Assembly (NCBI RefSeq): GCF_000949385.2
Contig: NZ_JYKO02000001.1
Span: 1,450,620-1,514,619 of the forward strand
DNA length: 64,000 nt
From: Pseudomonas sp. LFM046
GTDB taxonomy: Bacteria > Pseudomonadota > Gammaproteobacteria > Pseudomonadales > Pseudomonadaceae
Direction: 5' to 3'
Shown: piece by piece, positions 6,342 through 14,967 of the stretch
Layout of the letters: the number at the start of each line of letters is the position of its first letter
Numbering within the stretch: position 1 is the stretch's first letter
Translations under genes and position numbers: made by a program
The notes under the pieces: model-generated
Databases searched by the model: none
What the model saw: only the letters and a program-made list of their open reading frames with translations
Told to the model about the DNA's origin: nothing

Positions 6342-8486
6342 ATGCTCAGCTCCGAACTCAAGTCCCAGATCCAGGGCGCCTACAGCCGTTTTCTCGAAGC
6401 CAAGGGGCTCAAGGCCCGCTACGGCCAGCGCCTGATGATCGCCGAGGTGGCCAAGGTCCTCGGTGCCATCCCGATGGATGACGAAGGGCACCGTGAGGGC
6501 GAGCCTGCCGTGGTGGCGGTGGAAGCGGGAACGGGTACCGGCAAGACCGTGGCCTACAGCCTGGCGACGATTCCCGTAGCAAAAGCCGCTGGCAAGCGCC
6601 TGGTGATCGCCACCGCCACCGTCGCCCTGCAAGAGCAGATTGTCCACAAGGACCTGCCCGACCTGATGCGCAACAGCGGCCTCAACTTCAGCTTTGCGCT
6701 GGCCAAGGGGCGTGGCCGCTACCTGTGCCTGTCCAAGCTCGACATGCTGTTGCAGGAAGGCCAGGCCCAGAGCGCCACCGCGCAGTTGTTTGCCGATGAA
6801 GGTTTCAGCATCGACGTCGACGAGAAGGGTCAGAAACTGCTCAACCAGATGATCGAACGCCTTGCCGGCAATCGCTGGGATGGCGACCGCGACTCCTGGC
6901 CCGAGGCCATCGAGGATCAGGACTGGGCACGGGTCACCACCGATCACAGCCAGTGCACCAAGCGCCACTGCCCGAACTTCCAGCAGTGCGCCTTCTACAA
7001 GGCGCGGGAAGGCATGACCAAGGTGGACGTCATCGTCACCAACCACGACATGGTGCTGGCCGACCTGGCCCTGGGTGGTGGTGCGGTGCTGCCGGACCCG
7101 CGCGACACCCTCTACGTATTCGACGAAGGCCACCATCTGCCGGACAAGGCCATCGGCCACTTCGCCCACTACACCCGCCTGCGCTCCACCGCCGACTGGC
7201 TGGAGCAGGTAGCCAAGAACCTCACCAAGCTGCTGGCGCAGAATCCGCTGCCGGGTGAATTTGGCCGTCTGGTGGAAGGCGTGCCGGAACTGGCGCGGGA
7301 AATCCGTACCCACCAGCAGTTCATGTTCAACGCCTGCGAGGAGATCGCCGATTTCCGCGCCGGTGAGGACATGGAAGGCCGCGACCGCCCCCGTCACCGC
7401 TTCGATGCCGGCGTTGTACCCGAGCATCTGCGGGAGCTGGGCATCGAGCTGAAGAAAGGCTTTTCCAGGCTCAACGACGTCTTCACCCGGTTGACCGAAC
7501 TGCTCAAGGAAGCCATGGACGGCGAGGCCAGCATTGGTGTCGCCAGCCATCAGGCAGAGGAGTGGTACCCGCTGTTCGGCAGCCTGCTGACACGCGCCCA
7601 GGGCAACTGGGAGCTCTGGACGGCCTTCACCGCTGAAGACCCGGAGGACAGCCCGCCCATGGCGCGCTGGCTGACGTTGGCCGAGAGCGGTGCGCTGCAT
7701 GACATCGAGGTCAATGCCAGCCCGATCCTGGCGGCCGAGACGTTGCGGCGGAACCTGTGGAACGTCGCCTACGGTGCCCTGGTGACCTCCGCCACCCTCA
7801 CTGCCCTGGGCAAGTTCGACCGATTCCGCATGCGCGCCGGCCTGCCGAAGGTCGCCGTCACAGCCGTTGTCCCCAGCCCCTTCCAGCATGCCGATGCCGG
7901 TTTGCTGCGGGTACCGGACCTCAAGGCCGACCCCCGCGATGCCGCCGCCCATACCGCGGCCATCGTCCGCGACTTGCCCGCACTGGTGGAAGGCGCGCGC
8001 GGCACCCTGGTGCTCTTCGCATCCCGTCGGCAGATGCAGGATGTCTTCGAAGGCCTGGATCGCGACTGGCGTAAGCGGGTGCTGATCCAGGGCAACCTGT
8101 CCAAGCAGGAGACCCTGAACAAGCACAAGGCGCGAGTCGATGATGGCGAGTCCAGCGTGCTCTTCGGCCTGGCCAGCTTCGCCGAAGGTGTCGACCTGCC
8201 GGGTGCCTACTGCGAACACGTGGTGATCGCCAAGATTCCGTTCGCCGTCCCGGATGACCCGGTGGAGGCGGCCCTGTCCGACTGGATCGAGGCCCGCGGC
8301 GGCAATCCCTTCATGGAAATCGCCGTGCCCGACGCCTCGCTGCGCCTGGTGCAGGCCTGCGGTCGCCTGCTGCGCACCGAGTCTGACCGGGGCACCATCA
8401 CCCTGCTGGACCGGCGCGTGGTTACCCAGCGCTATGGCCGTGCCATCCTCGATGCCCTGCCGCCCTTCCGTCGCGAAATAGCCTGA
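6342..8486 (+). CDS. dinG: ATP-dependent DNA helicase DinG
   Basis: A 714-residue superfamily-2, XPD-like 5'-3' DNA helicase that unwinds damaged DNA and R-loops. The Walker A motif AGTGTGKT is at residues 62-69. The iron-sulfur cluster cysteines are at about 129, 205, 210 and 216 (RYLCL, QCTKRHC, QQC), so the 4Fe-4S domain is intact. The DEAH-like box appears as FDEGHHLPDKA. Motif Ia/III regions and the C-terminal motif VI (QACGRLLRTESDRG) are present. Length matches DinG. The expression signal is not obvious: a SOS-type LexA box (CTGN10CAG) is not visible in the short upstream gap. Confidence 0.95.
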   Translation: MLSSELKSQIQGAYSRFLEAKGLKARYGQRLMIAEVAKVLGAIPMDDEGHREGEPAVVAVEAGTGTGKTVAYSLATIPVAKAAGKRLVIATATVALQEQIVHKDLPDLMRNSGLNFSFALAKGRGRYLCLSKLDMLLQEGQAQSATAQLFADEGFSIDVDEKGQKLLNQMIERLAGNRWDGDRDSWPEAIEDQDWARVTTDHSQCTKRHCPNFQQCAFYKAREGMTKVDVIVTNHDMVLADLALGGGAVLPDPRDTLYVFDEGHHLPDKAIGHFAHYTRLRSTADWLEQVAKNLTKLLAQNPLPGEFGRLVEGVPELAREIRTHQQFMFNACEEIADFRAGEDMEGRDRPRHRFDAGVVPEHLRELGIELKKGFSRLNDVFTRLTELLKEAMDGEASIGVASHQAEEWYPLFGSLLTRAQGNWELWTAFTAEDPEDSPPMARWLTLAESGALHDIEVNASPILAAETLRRNLWNVAYGALVTSATLTALGKFDRFRMRAGLPKVAVTAVVPSPFQHADAGLLRVPDLKADPRDAAAHTAAIVRDLPALVEGARGTLVLFASRRQMQDVFEGLDRDWRKRVLIQGNLSKQETLNKHKARVDDGESSVLFGLASFAEGVDLPGAYCEHVVIAKIPFAVPDDPVEAALSDWIEARGGNPFMEIAVPDASLRLVQACGRLLRTESDRGTITLLDRRVVTQRYGRAILDALPPFRREIA

Positions 8487-8650
8487 CGGCGGCTCGCCCT
8501 TGACGCTGTGCGCCCCCCATCTGCGATGATGCCGGGGTTTTTGCGGGGGCCCCTCGGCCTCCGCGTGGTCCGCTTCATTTCGTCGGCTCCATGGCGAGAG
8601 ACGAATTTCCTGCGGTCTATGCACAGCATTCTCTTGGGAACTCCGGTCCG

Positions 8651-11092
8651 ATGCTTTCGACATCCAAACGCCCCCTCGTCCTGGCCATCCTCCTCGGGAT
8701 GTCGGGAATCCCCCTGGCTGCCCAGGCAGAGACCCTGTTCAACTTCGTCCGCCCAATGGACGCCGTCCAGGTAGCCACCCAGGACGCCAACCTGCCGAGC
8801 GTGACCGCCGAAACCACGGCCAATGGCGAGATTCTTCGCCGCCTCACCTTCAACGCAGCCGAGAAGCCCAGCCTGCGCCTGACTCCGCAGAGCGGCACTT
8901 GGGATTGGTCCAAGGCCGAGGCCATGAGCCTGCGCATCCAGAGCGCCCAGGACTGGGCCATTACCCTGGACGTCGCTATTGAAAGTACCGACGGCAAGGT
9001 CCTGACCACTCAGGTGGCGCTGCCGGCCGGTCCGGCACAGACCCTGCTGGTGCCGCTGGCTTCCACCTCGCCCAATGCCCACGGGATGCGTGAGGCACCG
9101 CCGGTGCCCTGGACTCGTGATGGCCAGCGCTGGCTGCCGGCCACCCTGGTCAATGGCGAGCTGGATCGCAGCAAGGTCGCCTCCGTGACCCTCTCCCTGA
9201 ACCAGCCGAATGCTGCCCAGAACGTGCTGCTCGGCCGCTTCGGTACTGTGGAGGACAACCAGCAGGCATCCCTCTACGAGGGCCTGATGGATGCCTACGG
9301 CCAATACGCTCGCGCCGACTGGCCGGGCAAGGTCAAGAATGACGAGCAACTGAAGAAGAGCGCCGAGCAAGAAGCCAAGCAACTGGCCGACTGGACCGCC
9401 AAGCTTCCGCAACAGGATGCCTACGGTGGCTTGCTGGGCGGCGAGACGTTCGAGGCCAGCGGCTTCTTCCGCACCGAAAAGCGCGGCGGTCGCTGGTTCC
9501 TGGTCACCCCGGAGGGCCATCCGTTCTTCTCTCTGGGGGTCAACGCCGTGACTCCCGACCTGAGCCAGACCTATGTCGAGGGCCGCGAGGCCATGTTCAA
9601 GGCACTGCCCAAGGACAACGAGCCGCTCGCCACCCACTTCGGCAAAGGCGATGACCGCGCGGAGACCGACGCCAACAAGGGCCGTGCCTTCAACCAGGGG
9701 CGCTGGTACGACTTCTACGGCGCCAACCTGGAGCGCACCTACGGTGGCAATGACCGGCAGCGCTGGGTGGGCCACAGCCTGGACCGCCTCAAGGCCTGGG
9801 GCTTCAACACGGTGGGTAACTGGAGCGACCCGGACTTCAGTAACAGCAAGCGCATGCCCTACACCCTGCCGCTGTCGATCCACGGCGACTTCGCCACCAT
9901 CAAGACCGGCTTCGACTGGTGGGGCGGCATGCCCGACCCCTTCGACCCACGCTTCGCCATGGCGGCCGAGCGGACCATTGCCATTGCGGCGCGAGACCAT
10001 CGCGACGATCCCTGGCTGCTGGGCTTCTTCGCCGACAATGAACTGGCCTGGGGTGGCCATGGTGATGACCCGAAGGCCCGCTATGCCCTGGCCTACGGCA
10101 CCTTGCGGTTGACCACCGACGTGCCGGCCAAGCGCGCCTTCCTCAAACAACTGCGGGACAAGTACCGGAACCAGGAGGGCCTCTCCAAAGCCTGGGGCAT
10201 CGAGTTGCAGGCTTGGGAACTGATGGAGGACCCGGGGTTCGAGCCGCCGCTGCCGAACCCTGAGCACCCGGCCATCGAGGAAGACCTCAAGCGCTTCCAG
10301 CGTTTCTACGCCGACACCTATTTCAAGACCATCGCCGACTCGCTGAAGTGGCACGCGCCCAACCACATGCTGCTAGGTGGCCGCTTCGCCGCCACCGTGC
10401 CCGAGGCCATCGAGTCCTGCGCCCAGTACTGCGACGTGATCAGCTTCAACCGCTACACCCGCGAGCCGGAGCAAGGGCTGGACATGGACCTGCTGCGCCG
10501 GCTGGACAAGCCGGTATTGATCACTGAATTCCACTTCGGATCCCGCGATCGCGGTCCCTTCTGGGGCGGTGTGACTCAGGTCTACAAGGAAGAAGAGCGC
10601 GGTGCGGCCTACGCCAACTACCTTAAAAAGGCCGCCGAAGAGCCGCTGATCGTCGGCGCTCACTGGTTCCAGTACCTCGACCAGCCCGCCACCGGCCGTC
10701 TGCTGGATGGCGAGAACGGCCACCTTGGCCTGGTGGGCATCACCGACCGTCCCTGGCAGGGCTTCGTGGAGACGGTGCGCAAGGCCAACCTGGCGCTGGT
10801 CGACAGCATCAACAAGCCGCTCGAACCTCAGACCGCCCAAGCCAAGCAGCCGGCCGAACCCGCGAAACCGGCGCAGGCCGCTGGCAAGCAGCCTGAACCT
10901 GCCAGCGAGGCGAAGCCCGCCGAGCCGGACGAGGCCGCCCAGCAGGCCAAACCTGCCACATCGGATGCGCAGGCCGCTGAGAAACCAGAAGCTGAAAAAC
11001 CTGAGGCCGAGCAGCCGGAGGCGGAAGCGGCGCAGCCGGAAGCACCGGCCCAGCCCTCCACCGCCACGGACGAGGACGCCGGGAAGCCCTGA
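8651..11092 (+). CDS. Secreted glycoside hydrolase, agarase/clan-GH-A type, with disordered tail
   Basis: An 813-residue protein with a signal peptide (cleavage near residue 26, AQA). The N-terminal 200 residues look like a beta-sandwich carbohydrate-binding region. The central part is a TIM-barrel-like hydrolase: FFADNELAWGG places a candidate acid/base Glu at about residue 464, and PVLITEFHFGS a candidate nucleophile at about 626, the spacing and context expected in clan GH-A families such as GH50 agarases or GH42. From about residue 725 to the end the chain is an Ala/Pro/Glu/Lys-rich low-complexity tail with repeated EKPEAE and EQPEAE units. Substrate is unknown; agarase is only the closest family name I recognise. 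I chose the ATG at 8651 because it directly precedes the signal peptide. Confidence 0.8.
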   Translation: MLSTSKRPLVLAILLGMSGIPLAAQAETLFNFVRPMDAVQVATQDANLPSVTAETTANGEILRRLTFNAAEKPSLRLTPQSGTWDWSKAEAMSLRIQSAQDWAITLDVAIESTDGKVLTTQVALPAGPAQTLLVPLASTSPNAHGMREAPPVPWTRDGQRWLPATLVNGELDRSKVASVTLSLNQPNAAQNVLLGRFGTVEDNQQASLYEGLMDAYGQYARADWPGKVKNDEQLKKSAEQEAKQLADWTAKLPQQDAYGGLLGGETFEASGFFRTEKRGGRWFLVTPEGHPFFSLGVNAVTPDLSQTYVEGREAMFKALPKDNEPLATHFGKGDDRAETDANKGRAFNQGRWYDFYGANLERTYGGNDRQRWVGHSLDRLKAWGFNTVGNWSDPDFSNSKRMPYTLPLSIHGDFATIKTGFDWWGGMPDPFDPRFAMAAERTIAIAARDHRDDPWLLGFFADNELAWGGHGDDPKARYALAYGTLRLTTDVPAKRAFLKQLRDKYRNQEGLSKAWGIELQAWELMEDPGFEPPLPNPEHPAIEEDLKRFQRFYADTYFKTIADSLKWHAPNHMLLGGRFAATVPEAIESCAQYCDVISFNRYTREPEQGLDMDLLRRLDKPVLITEFHFGSRDRGPFWGGVTQVYKEEERGAAYANYLKKAAEEPLIVGAHWFQYLDQPATGRLLDGENGHLGLVGITDRPWQGFVETVRKANLALVDSINKPLEPQTAQAKQPAEPAKPAQAAGKQPEPASEAKPAEPDEAAQQAKPATSDAQAAEKPEAEKPEAEQPEAEAAQPEAPAQPSTATDEDAGKP

Positions 11093-11167
11093 CGGGCAAC
11101 CCGTCTTCCGCACGGTTCACAAGGGGCGGCAAGGCTGGAACAATGCCGCCTCCATTTTTTCAGGAGC

Positions 11168-12322
11168 ATGCCGGTGCAGATCCAGGGCTATTTCGACTTG
11201 CGCTTCGAAGCGGCGAGGGAGGCATTCGCCGACCTCTTCAACGATCCGCAGGAGCGCGGCGCCGCCCTCTGTGTGCAGATCGGCGGGGAAACCGTGCTCG
11301 ACCTCTGGGCCGGCGTGGCCGACAAGGACGGCCAGCAGGCCTGGCAGAGCGACACAATCCTCAACCTCTTCTCCTGCACCAAGACCTTCTCCGCAGTGAC
11401 CCTGTTGCAGCTGGTGGGGGAGGGCAAGCTGGACCTGGACGCCCCTGTTGCGCGCTATTGGCCGGAGTTTGCCGCCGCCGGCAAGGAGAAGATCAGCGTT
11501 CGCCAGGTGCTCTGCCATCGCGCGGGCCTCCCGGCAATCCGCGCTGCGCTGCCTGCCGAGGCCCTCTACGACTGGGACGCGATGACCGCCGCCCTCGCCG
11601 CCGAGGAACCCTGGTGGACGCCGGGCGAAGCCCATGGCTATGCCCCCATTACCTACGGCTGGCTGGTGGGCGAGCTGATCCGCCGTGCCGACGGCCGTGC
11701 GCCCGGCGATTCCATCGTGACCCGCGTCGCCAGGCCCCTGGGCCTGGACTTCCACGTCGGTCTGGCGGACGAGGAATTCCACCGTGTTGCCCACATCGCC
11801 CGTGCCAAGGGCAATCTGGGCGATGCCGCGGCTCAGCGCCTGCTGAAGTGCATGATGACCGAGCCGAATTCCCTCAGCACCCGCGCCTTCACCAATCCGC
11901 CGTCCATCATGACCAGCACCAACAAACCGGAATGGCGGCGCATGCAGCAACCGGCCGCCAATGGTCACGGCAACGCGCGCAGCCTGGCGGGCTTCTATGC
12001 GGCCCTGCTGGATGGCCAATTGCTGGACGCCGAGTTGCTTGCCGAGCTGACCCGGGAGCACTGCCAGGGTGAGGACCTCACGCTGCAGACCGCTACCCGC
12101 TTCGGCCTTGGCTGCATGCTGGACCAACCGGACGTGGGCAATGCCACCTATGGCCTGGGTCGCTACACCTTCGGCCACCCCGGCGCTGGTGGCTCCACTG
12201 GATTCGCCGACCCTGAACGGGACCTGGCCTTCGGCTTCGTCACCAACACGCTCGGCCCTTACGTGCTGATGGACCCTCGGGCCCAGAAACTGGCACGGGT
12301 GGTCATGGGCTGCCTGGACTGA
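11168..12322 (+). CDS. EstB-like serine hydrolase (beta-lactamase fold)
   Basis: A 384-residue cytoplasmic member of the class C beta-lactamase-like esterase family. The S-x-x-K catalytic pair is SCTK at residues 69-72 and the likely general-base tyrosine is Tyr158 in HGYAPITYG. The third motif, usually KTG in beta-lactamases, is HPGAGG, as in EstB-type esterases rather than true lactamases. It lacks a signal peptide, which also argues for an esterase/lipase role. It starts 75 bases after the glycosidase gene with a CAGGAG ribosome site and may be co-transcribed with it. Confidence 0.88.
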   Translation: MPVQIQGYFDLRFEAAREAFADLFNDPQERGAALCVQIGGETVLDLWAGVADKDGQQAWQSDTILNLFSCTKTFSAVTLLQLVGEGKLDLDAPVARYWPEFAAAGKEKISVRQVLCHRAGLPAIRAALPAEALYDWDAMTAALAAEEPWWTPGEAHGYAPITYGWLVGELIRRADGRAPGDSIVTRVARPLGLDFHVGLADEEFHRVAHIARAKGNLGDAAAQRLLKCMMTEPNSLSTRAFTNPPSIMTSTNKPEWRRMQQPAANGHGNARSLAGFYAALLDGQLLDAELLAELTREHCQGEDLTLQTATRFGLGCMLDQPDVGNATYGLGRYTFGHPGAGGSTGFADPERDLAFGFVTNTLGPYVLMDPRAQKLARVVMGCLD

Positions 12323-12455
12323 GCCGCTGGTCAGTCCAACAGATTTTTTCTAGGCGCAAGAACGGCTTGGAGAGAAAATTTAAGCCTCGCCATGAAAGTG
12401 AAGTGCCACCACTTGCGGGTGGCACGGGTCATTCGGTTCACAGGGTATCGCGAAC

Positions 12456-13166
12456 ATGAAACTGCTCAAGACGTCCACCTTGCTCCTCTGCCTTGCAGCC
12501 TCCGGCTGCAGCATGTACGGCCATGACAAGGGGGACGCTGGCGCCAAGCCGGAAGAAAAGGCCACCAGCAGCTCCAATTGGTGGTCGTTTGGAAGCAAGA
12601 AGGAAAAAGCCGCGGACAAGTCGGTAACCAAGATCGACGAGAAGCGGACCCAGGCCTGGCTGGACGAATACGAGCCGCGCCTGCGCGAGGCGGCGAAGGG
12701 CAGCAAGCTGGAGGTTGAACGCCGCGAGAACGTGCTGGTGGTCAGCCTGCCGGTGGACCCGTCGTTCAACCCGGACCGTCCGAGCATGCTGCTCCCTAAC
12801 ACCCTGGGCCCGATTACCCGCGTGGCCAAGCTGGTGGAAGGCGACCCCAGGACCGGCGTACTGGTGCTGGGCCATGCCGACAGCTCCGGCAAGGAAGACG
12901 CCAACCGCAAGCTCAGCCAGGAGCGCGCCCAGTCAGTGGCGGCCATCTTCCGCCTGAGCGGCCTGGAGCGTGATCGTCTGTCCCTCAAGGGCGTGGGCTC
13001 GGACGTGCCGCGCGCGGCCAACGACAGCCAGCAGGGGCGGGCACTGAACCGCCGCGTGGAAATCCTGCTCACCCCGCAGGAAACCCTGAAGGCGCTGATT
13101 GCCAAGTACAGCCAACCGGCGAAGCCCGAGCAGCCCAAGGTAGCTGCTACAGGTCAAGCCCGCTGA
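12456..13166 (+). CDS. OmpA-family lipoprotein (third copy, no calcium linker)
   Basis: A 236-residue lipoprotein with lipobox ASGC near residue 18. A charged, serine-rich linker (about 20-60) leads into an OmpA peptidoglycan-binding domain: VLVLGHADSSGKEDANRKLSQERAQSV and DVPRAANDSQQGRALNRRVEI, including the conserved Asp and the NRRVEI end. Unlike the two copies near 3-4.6 kb it has no thrombospondin-3-like repeat, and the HTD motif is HAD. It sits directly upstream of pdxH, an arrangement I recall from other Pseudomonas genomes. Its role is likely a peptidoglycan tether. Confidence 0.88.
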   Translation: MKLLKTSTLLLCLAASGCSMYGHDKGDAGAKPEEKATSSSNWWSFGSKKEKAADKSVTKIDEKRTQAWLDEYEPRLREAAKGSKLEVERRENVLVVSLPVDPSFNPDRPSMLLPNTLGPITRVAKLVEGDPRTGVLVLGHADSSGKEDANRKLSQERAQSVAAIFRLSGLERDRLSLKGVGSDVPRAANDSQQGRALNRRVEILLTPQETLKALIAKYSQPAKPEQPKVAATGQAR

Positions 13167-13214
13167 ACCGGATCTGGGTAAGCTGAAGGACCCAGCAGAC
13201 AAGGAATTGCCGAG

Positions 13215-13862
13215 ATGACTCAGACCCTGGCCGACATGCGCCGCGATTACACCCGTGACGGGCTCAGTGAGGACAATGCGCCCGCTGAGCCTTTCAGCCT
13301 GTTCCAGAGTTGGTTCGGGGATGCGGTGAAGACCGAGCAACTGCCGGTCGAGCCCAACGCCATGACCCTCGCTACAGTGGATGCCCAGGGCCGCCCCCAT
13401 TGCCGGGTGCTGCTGCTCAAGGGGCTGGACGAGCGAGGCTTCACCTTCTTCAGCAACTACGACAGCGCCAAGGGTGAGCAGCTCGCCACCAATCCCTTTG
13501 CCGCCATGACCTTCTTCTGGCCGGCCCTGGAGCGCCAGGTCCGCATCGAGGGCAGGGTGGAGCGGGTGACGCCTGCCGAGTCCGATGCCTATTACCAGGT
13601 TCGGCCCCTGGGCAGCCGGCTGGGCGCCTGGGCTTCGCCCCAGAGCCAGGTGATCCGCGATCGCGCTGAGCTCGAATCCCTGCTGGCGGAAACCGAACAG
13701 CGCTTCCTCGACCAGGCGCCCAACTGTCCGCCCCATTGGGGCGGCTATCGCCTGCTGCCCGAGCGTATCGAGTTCTGGCAGGGTCGGCCGAGCCGCCTGC
13801 ATGACCGCCTCAATTACCGCCTGGAGAATGGAGCCTGGGTGCGGGAGCGCCTGGCCCCCTGA
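13215..13862 (+). CDS. pdxH: Pyridoxamine 5'-phosphate oxidase
   Basis: A 215-residue FMN enzyme that oxidises pyridoxine/pyridoxamine 5'-phosphate to pyridoxal 5'-phosphate, the last step of B6 synthesis and salvage. The N-terminal [12 protein letters not shown] segment, the FMN-binding [24 protein letters not shown], the [14 protein letters not shown] block and the C-terminal [16 protein letters not shown] signature are all present, with normal length. A GGAATTG-type ribosome site precedes the ATG. Confidence 0.97.
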   Translation: MTQTLADMRRDYTRDGLSEDNAPAEPFSLFQSWFGDAVKTEQLPVEPNAMTLATVDAQGRPHCRVLLLKGLDERGFTFFSNYDSAKGEQLATNPFAAMTFFWPALERQVRIEGRVERVTPAESDAYYQVRPLGSRLGAWASPQSQVIRDRAELESLLAETEQRFLDQAPNCPPHWGGYRLLPERIEFWQGRPSRLHDRLNYRLENGAWVRERLAP

Positions 13863-13868
13863 AACCGG

Positions 13869-14108
13869 TCAGTCCTGCGCCCGATAGCTGTCGGCTACCT
13901 GGTGCAGCCAGTCAGGCAACTGACGCCGCTTGACACCCGTCTCCTTCGCCCGAGCCAACTGCTCCAGCATGAAGGTCTGCTTGGCCGTGTCGCTACCGGC
14001 CAGGGAAAGCGCCAGGTCCCGGTCCATCCAGCGCTTGATGCGTACGTAGATCCACCAGTGGAAATACAGGCCGGCGGCGGTGGTGACGACGATGATGAAA
14101 TAGTCCAT
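13869..14108 (-). CDS. Small membrane-anchored hypothetical protein
   Basis: A 79-residue protein with an N-terminal transmembrane helix (about residues 3-22, with IIVVTTAAGLYFHWWIYVRI) and a charged, probably cytosolic tail containing FMLEQLARAKETGVKRRQLPDWLHQ. It is convergent with pdxH, 6 bases from its stop. I do not recognise a characterised family; position and size match a hypothetical protein I recall beside pdxH in other pseudomonads. Confidence 0.65.
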   Translation of the reverse strand: MDYFIIVVTTAAGLYFHWWIYVRIKRWMDRDLALSLAGSDTAKQTFMLEQLARAKETGVKRRQLPDWLHQVADSYRAQD

Positions 14109-14268
14109 GGGCTAACCTTTGGTGACAGGGAAGGCGTAGGACGATTCCTTGGCCGCTGTCAGAAAACTAAAATGTGGCTGATTGGACGCTGAGCAGTCTG
14201 TCCGGTCAGGTGACAGTCTCGGCGGCGCGGAGTCTAATTGATAGGTATCTCAATCTGGAGGAAATGCT

Positions 14269-14733
14269 ATGCGTAAACCCGTTCTGCTGGTTGCCTCGTT
14301 CACGGCAGTGGCACTGGCGCTGGGTGGCTGTCAGTCGAGTCTGACCGGTGACACCTATTCCCGCGATGAGGCTCGTCAAGTACAGACCGTGCGCATGGGC
14401 ACTATCGAATCCTTGCGTCCGGTGAAGATCGAAGGCACCAAGACGCCGGTCGGGGCCGGTGCCGGTGCGGTGGTCGGCGGTATCGGCGGCAGCACCATCG
14501 GTCAGGGGAAGGGCAGCGCGGTTGCCGCGGTGGTCGGCGCCGTCGCCGGCGGTCTCCTGGGCGCGGCTGCCGAGGAAGGCTTCACCCGTACCCAGGGTGT
14601 GGAGATCACCGTGCGTGAGGACGACGGCTCGATGCGCGCCTACGTCCAGGAAGTCCAGCCCAACGAAGTCTTCCGCGTGGGCGAGCGTGTTCGCATCATG
14701 ACGGTCAACGGCACCAGCCGCGTCGCCCACTGA
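14269..14733 (+). CDS. SlyB/Pcp-like glycine-zipper outer-membrane lipoprotein
   Basis: A 154-residue lipoprotein with lipobox LGGC near residue 20. After a linker containing RDEARQVQTVRMGTIESLRPVKIEGTKTP there is a glycine-zipper hairpin (about 62-105, GAGAGAVVGGIGGSTIGQGKG and VVGAVAGGLLGAAAEE), the hallmark of the SlyB/Pcp/17-kDa antigen family, then a beta-rich C-terminal domain ending RVRIMTVNGTSRV. SlyB-type proteins stabilise the outer membrane and in some bacteria answer to PhoP/Mg2+; no PhoP box was identified here. A strong terminator follows. Confidence 0.9.
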   Translation: MRKPVLLVASFTAVALALGGCQSSLTGDTYSRDEARQVQTVRMGTIESLRPVKIEGTKTPVGAGAGAVVGGIGGSTIGQGKGSAVAAVVGAVAGGLLGAAAEEGFTRTQGVEITVREDDGSMRAYVQEVQPNEVFRVGERVRIMTVNGTSRVAH

Positions 14734-14737
14734 AGCT

Positions 14738-14773
14738 AAGCTTGTCCCGATCGGGACAGCTTGTTCTGTTTTT
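14738..14773 (+). terminator. Rho-independent terminator after the SlyB-like gene
   Basis: The 16-bp palindrome TGTCCCGATCGGGACA is extended by AAGC/GCTT with one bulged T and followed by GTTCTGTTTTT. This is a good intrinsic terminator separating slyB from the mrp operon. Confidence 0.8.
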
Positions 14774-14853
14774 CCCCAGTCCTTTCGAAGAGGGCGACAG
14801 TGCCGCTGGCCTGTCGCGCTCTGGGCTGGGCGTTTCCCGGCATTACTAGAATT

Positions 14854-14888
14854 TTGAAATAATTCAATCTATCGGTATCAATCGATAG
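14854..14888 (+). promoter_or_regulatory. Candidate mrp operon promoter overlapped by two palindromes
   Basis: TTGAAA (14854-14859) and TATCAA (14877-14882) are spaced 17 bp, a fair sigma-70 match in an AT-rich island. The -35 lies in the inverted repeat TTGAA-ATAA-TTCAA (14854-14867) and the -10 in a second one, CTATCG-N8-CGATAG (14869-14888). The mrpA ATG is 80 bp further on. The overlap suggests a repressor site but no regulator is identified. Confidence 0.5.
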
Positions 14889-14967
14889 TAATGGATAATC
14901 GCCAGGTTTTTTCGCTTGCCATTTCCAGCACTTGGGAGGAAATGGCGCTGACCTAGGGGAGTTATGG

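Noticed and set aside
6312-8663. A 783-residue open frame on the minus strand opposite dinG.
   Set aside because: It is exactly antisense to a full DinG gene and has no recognisable domain; long shadow frames are expected in GC-rich coding DNA.
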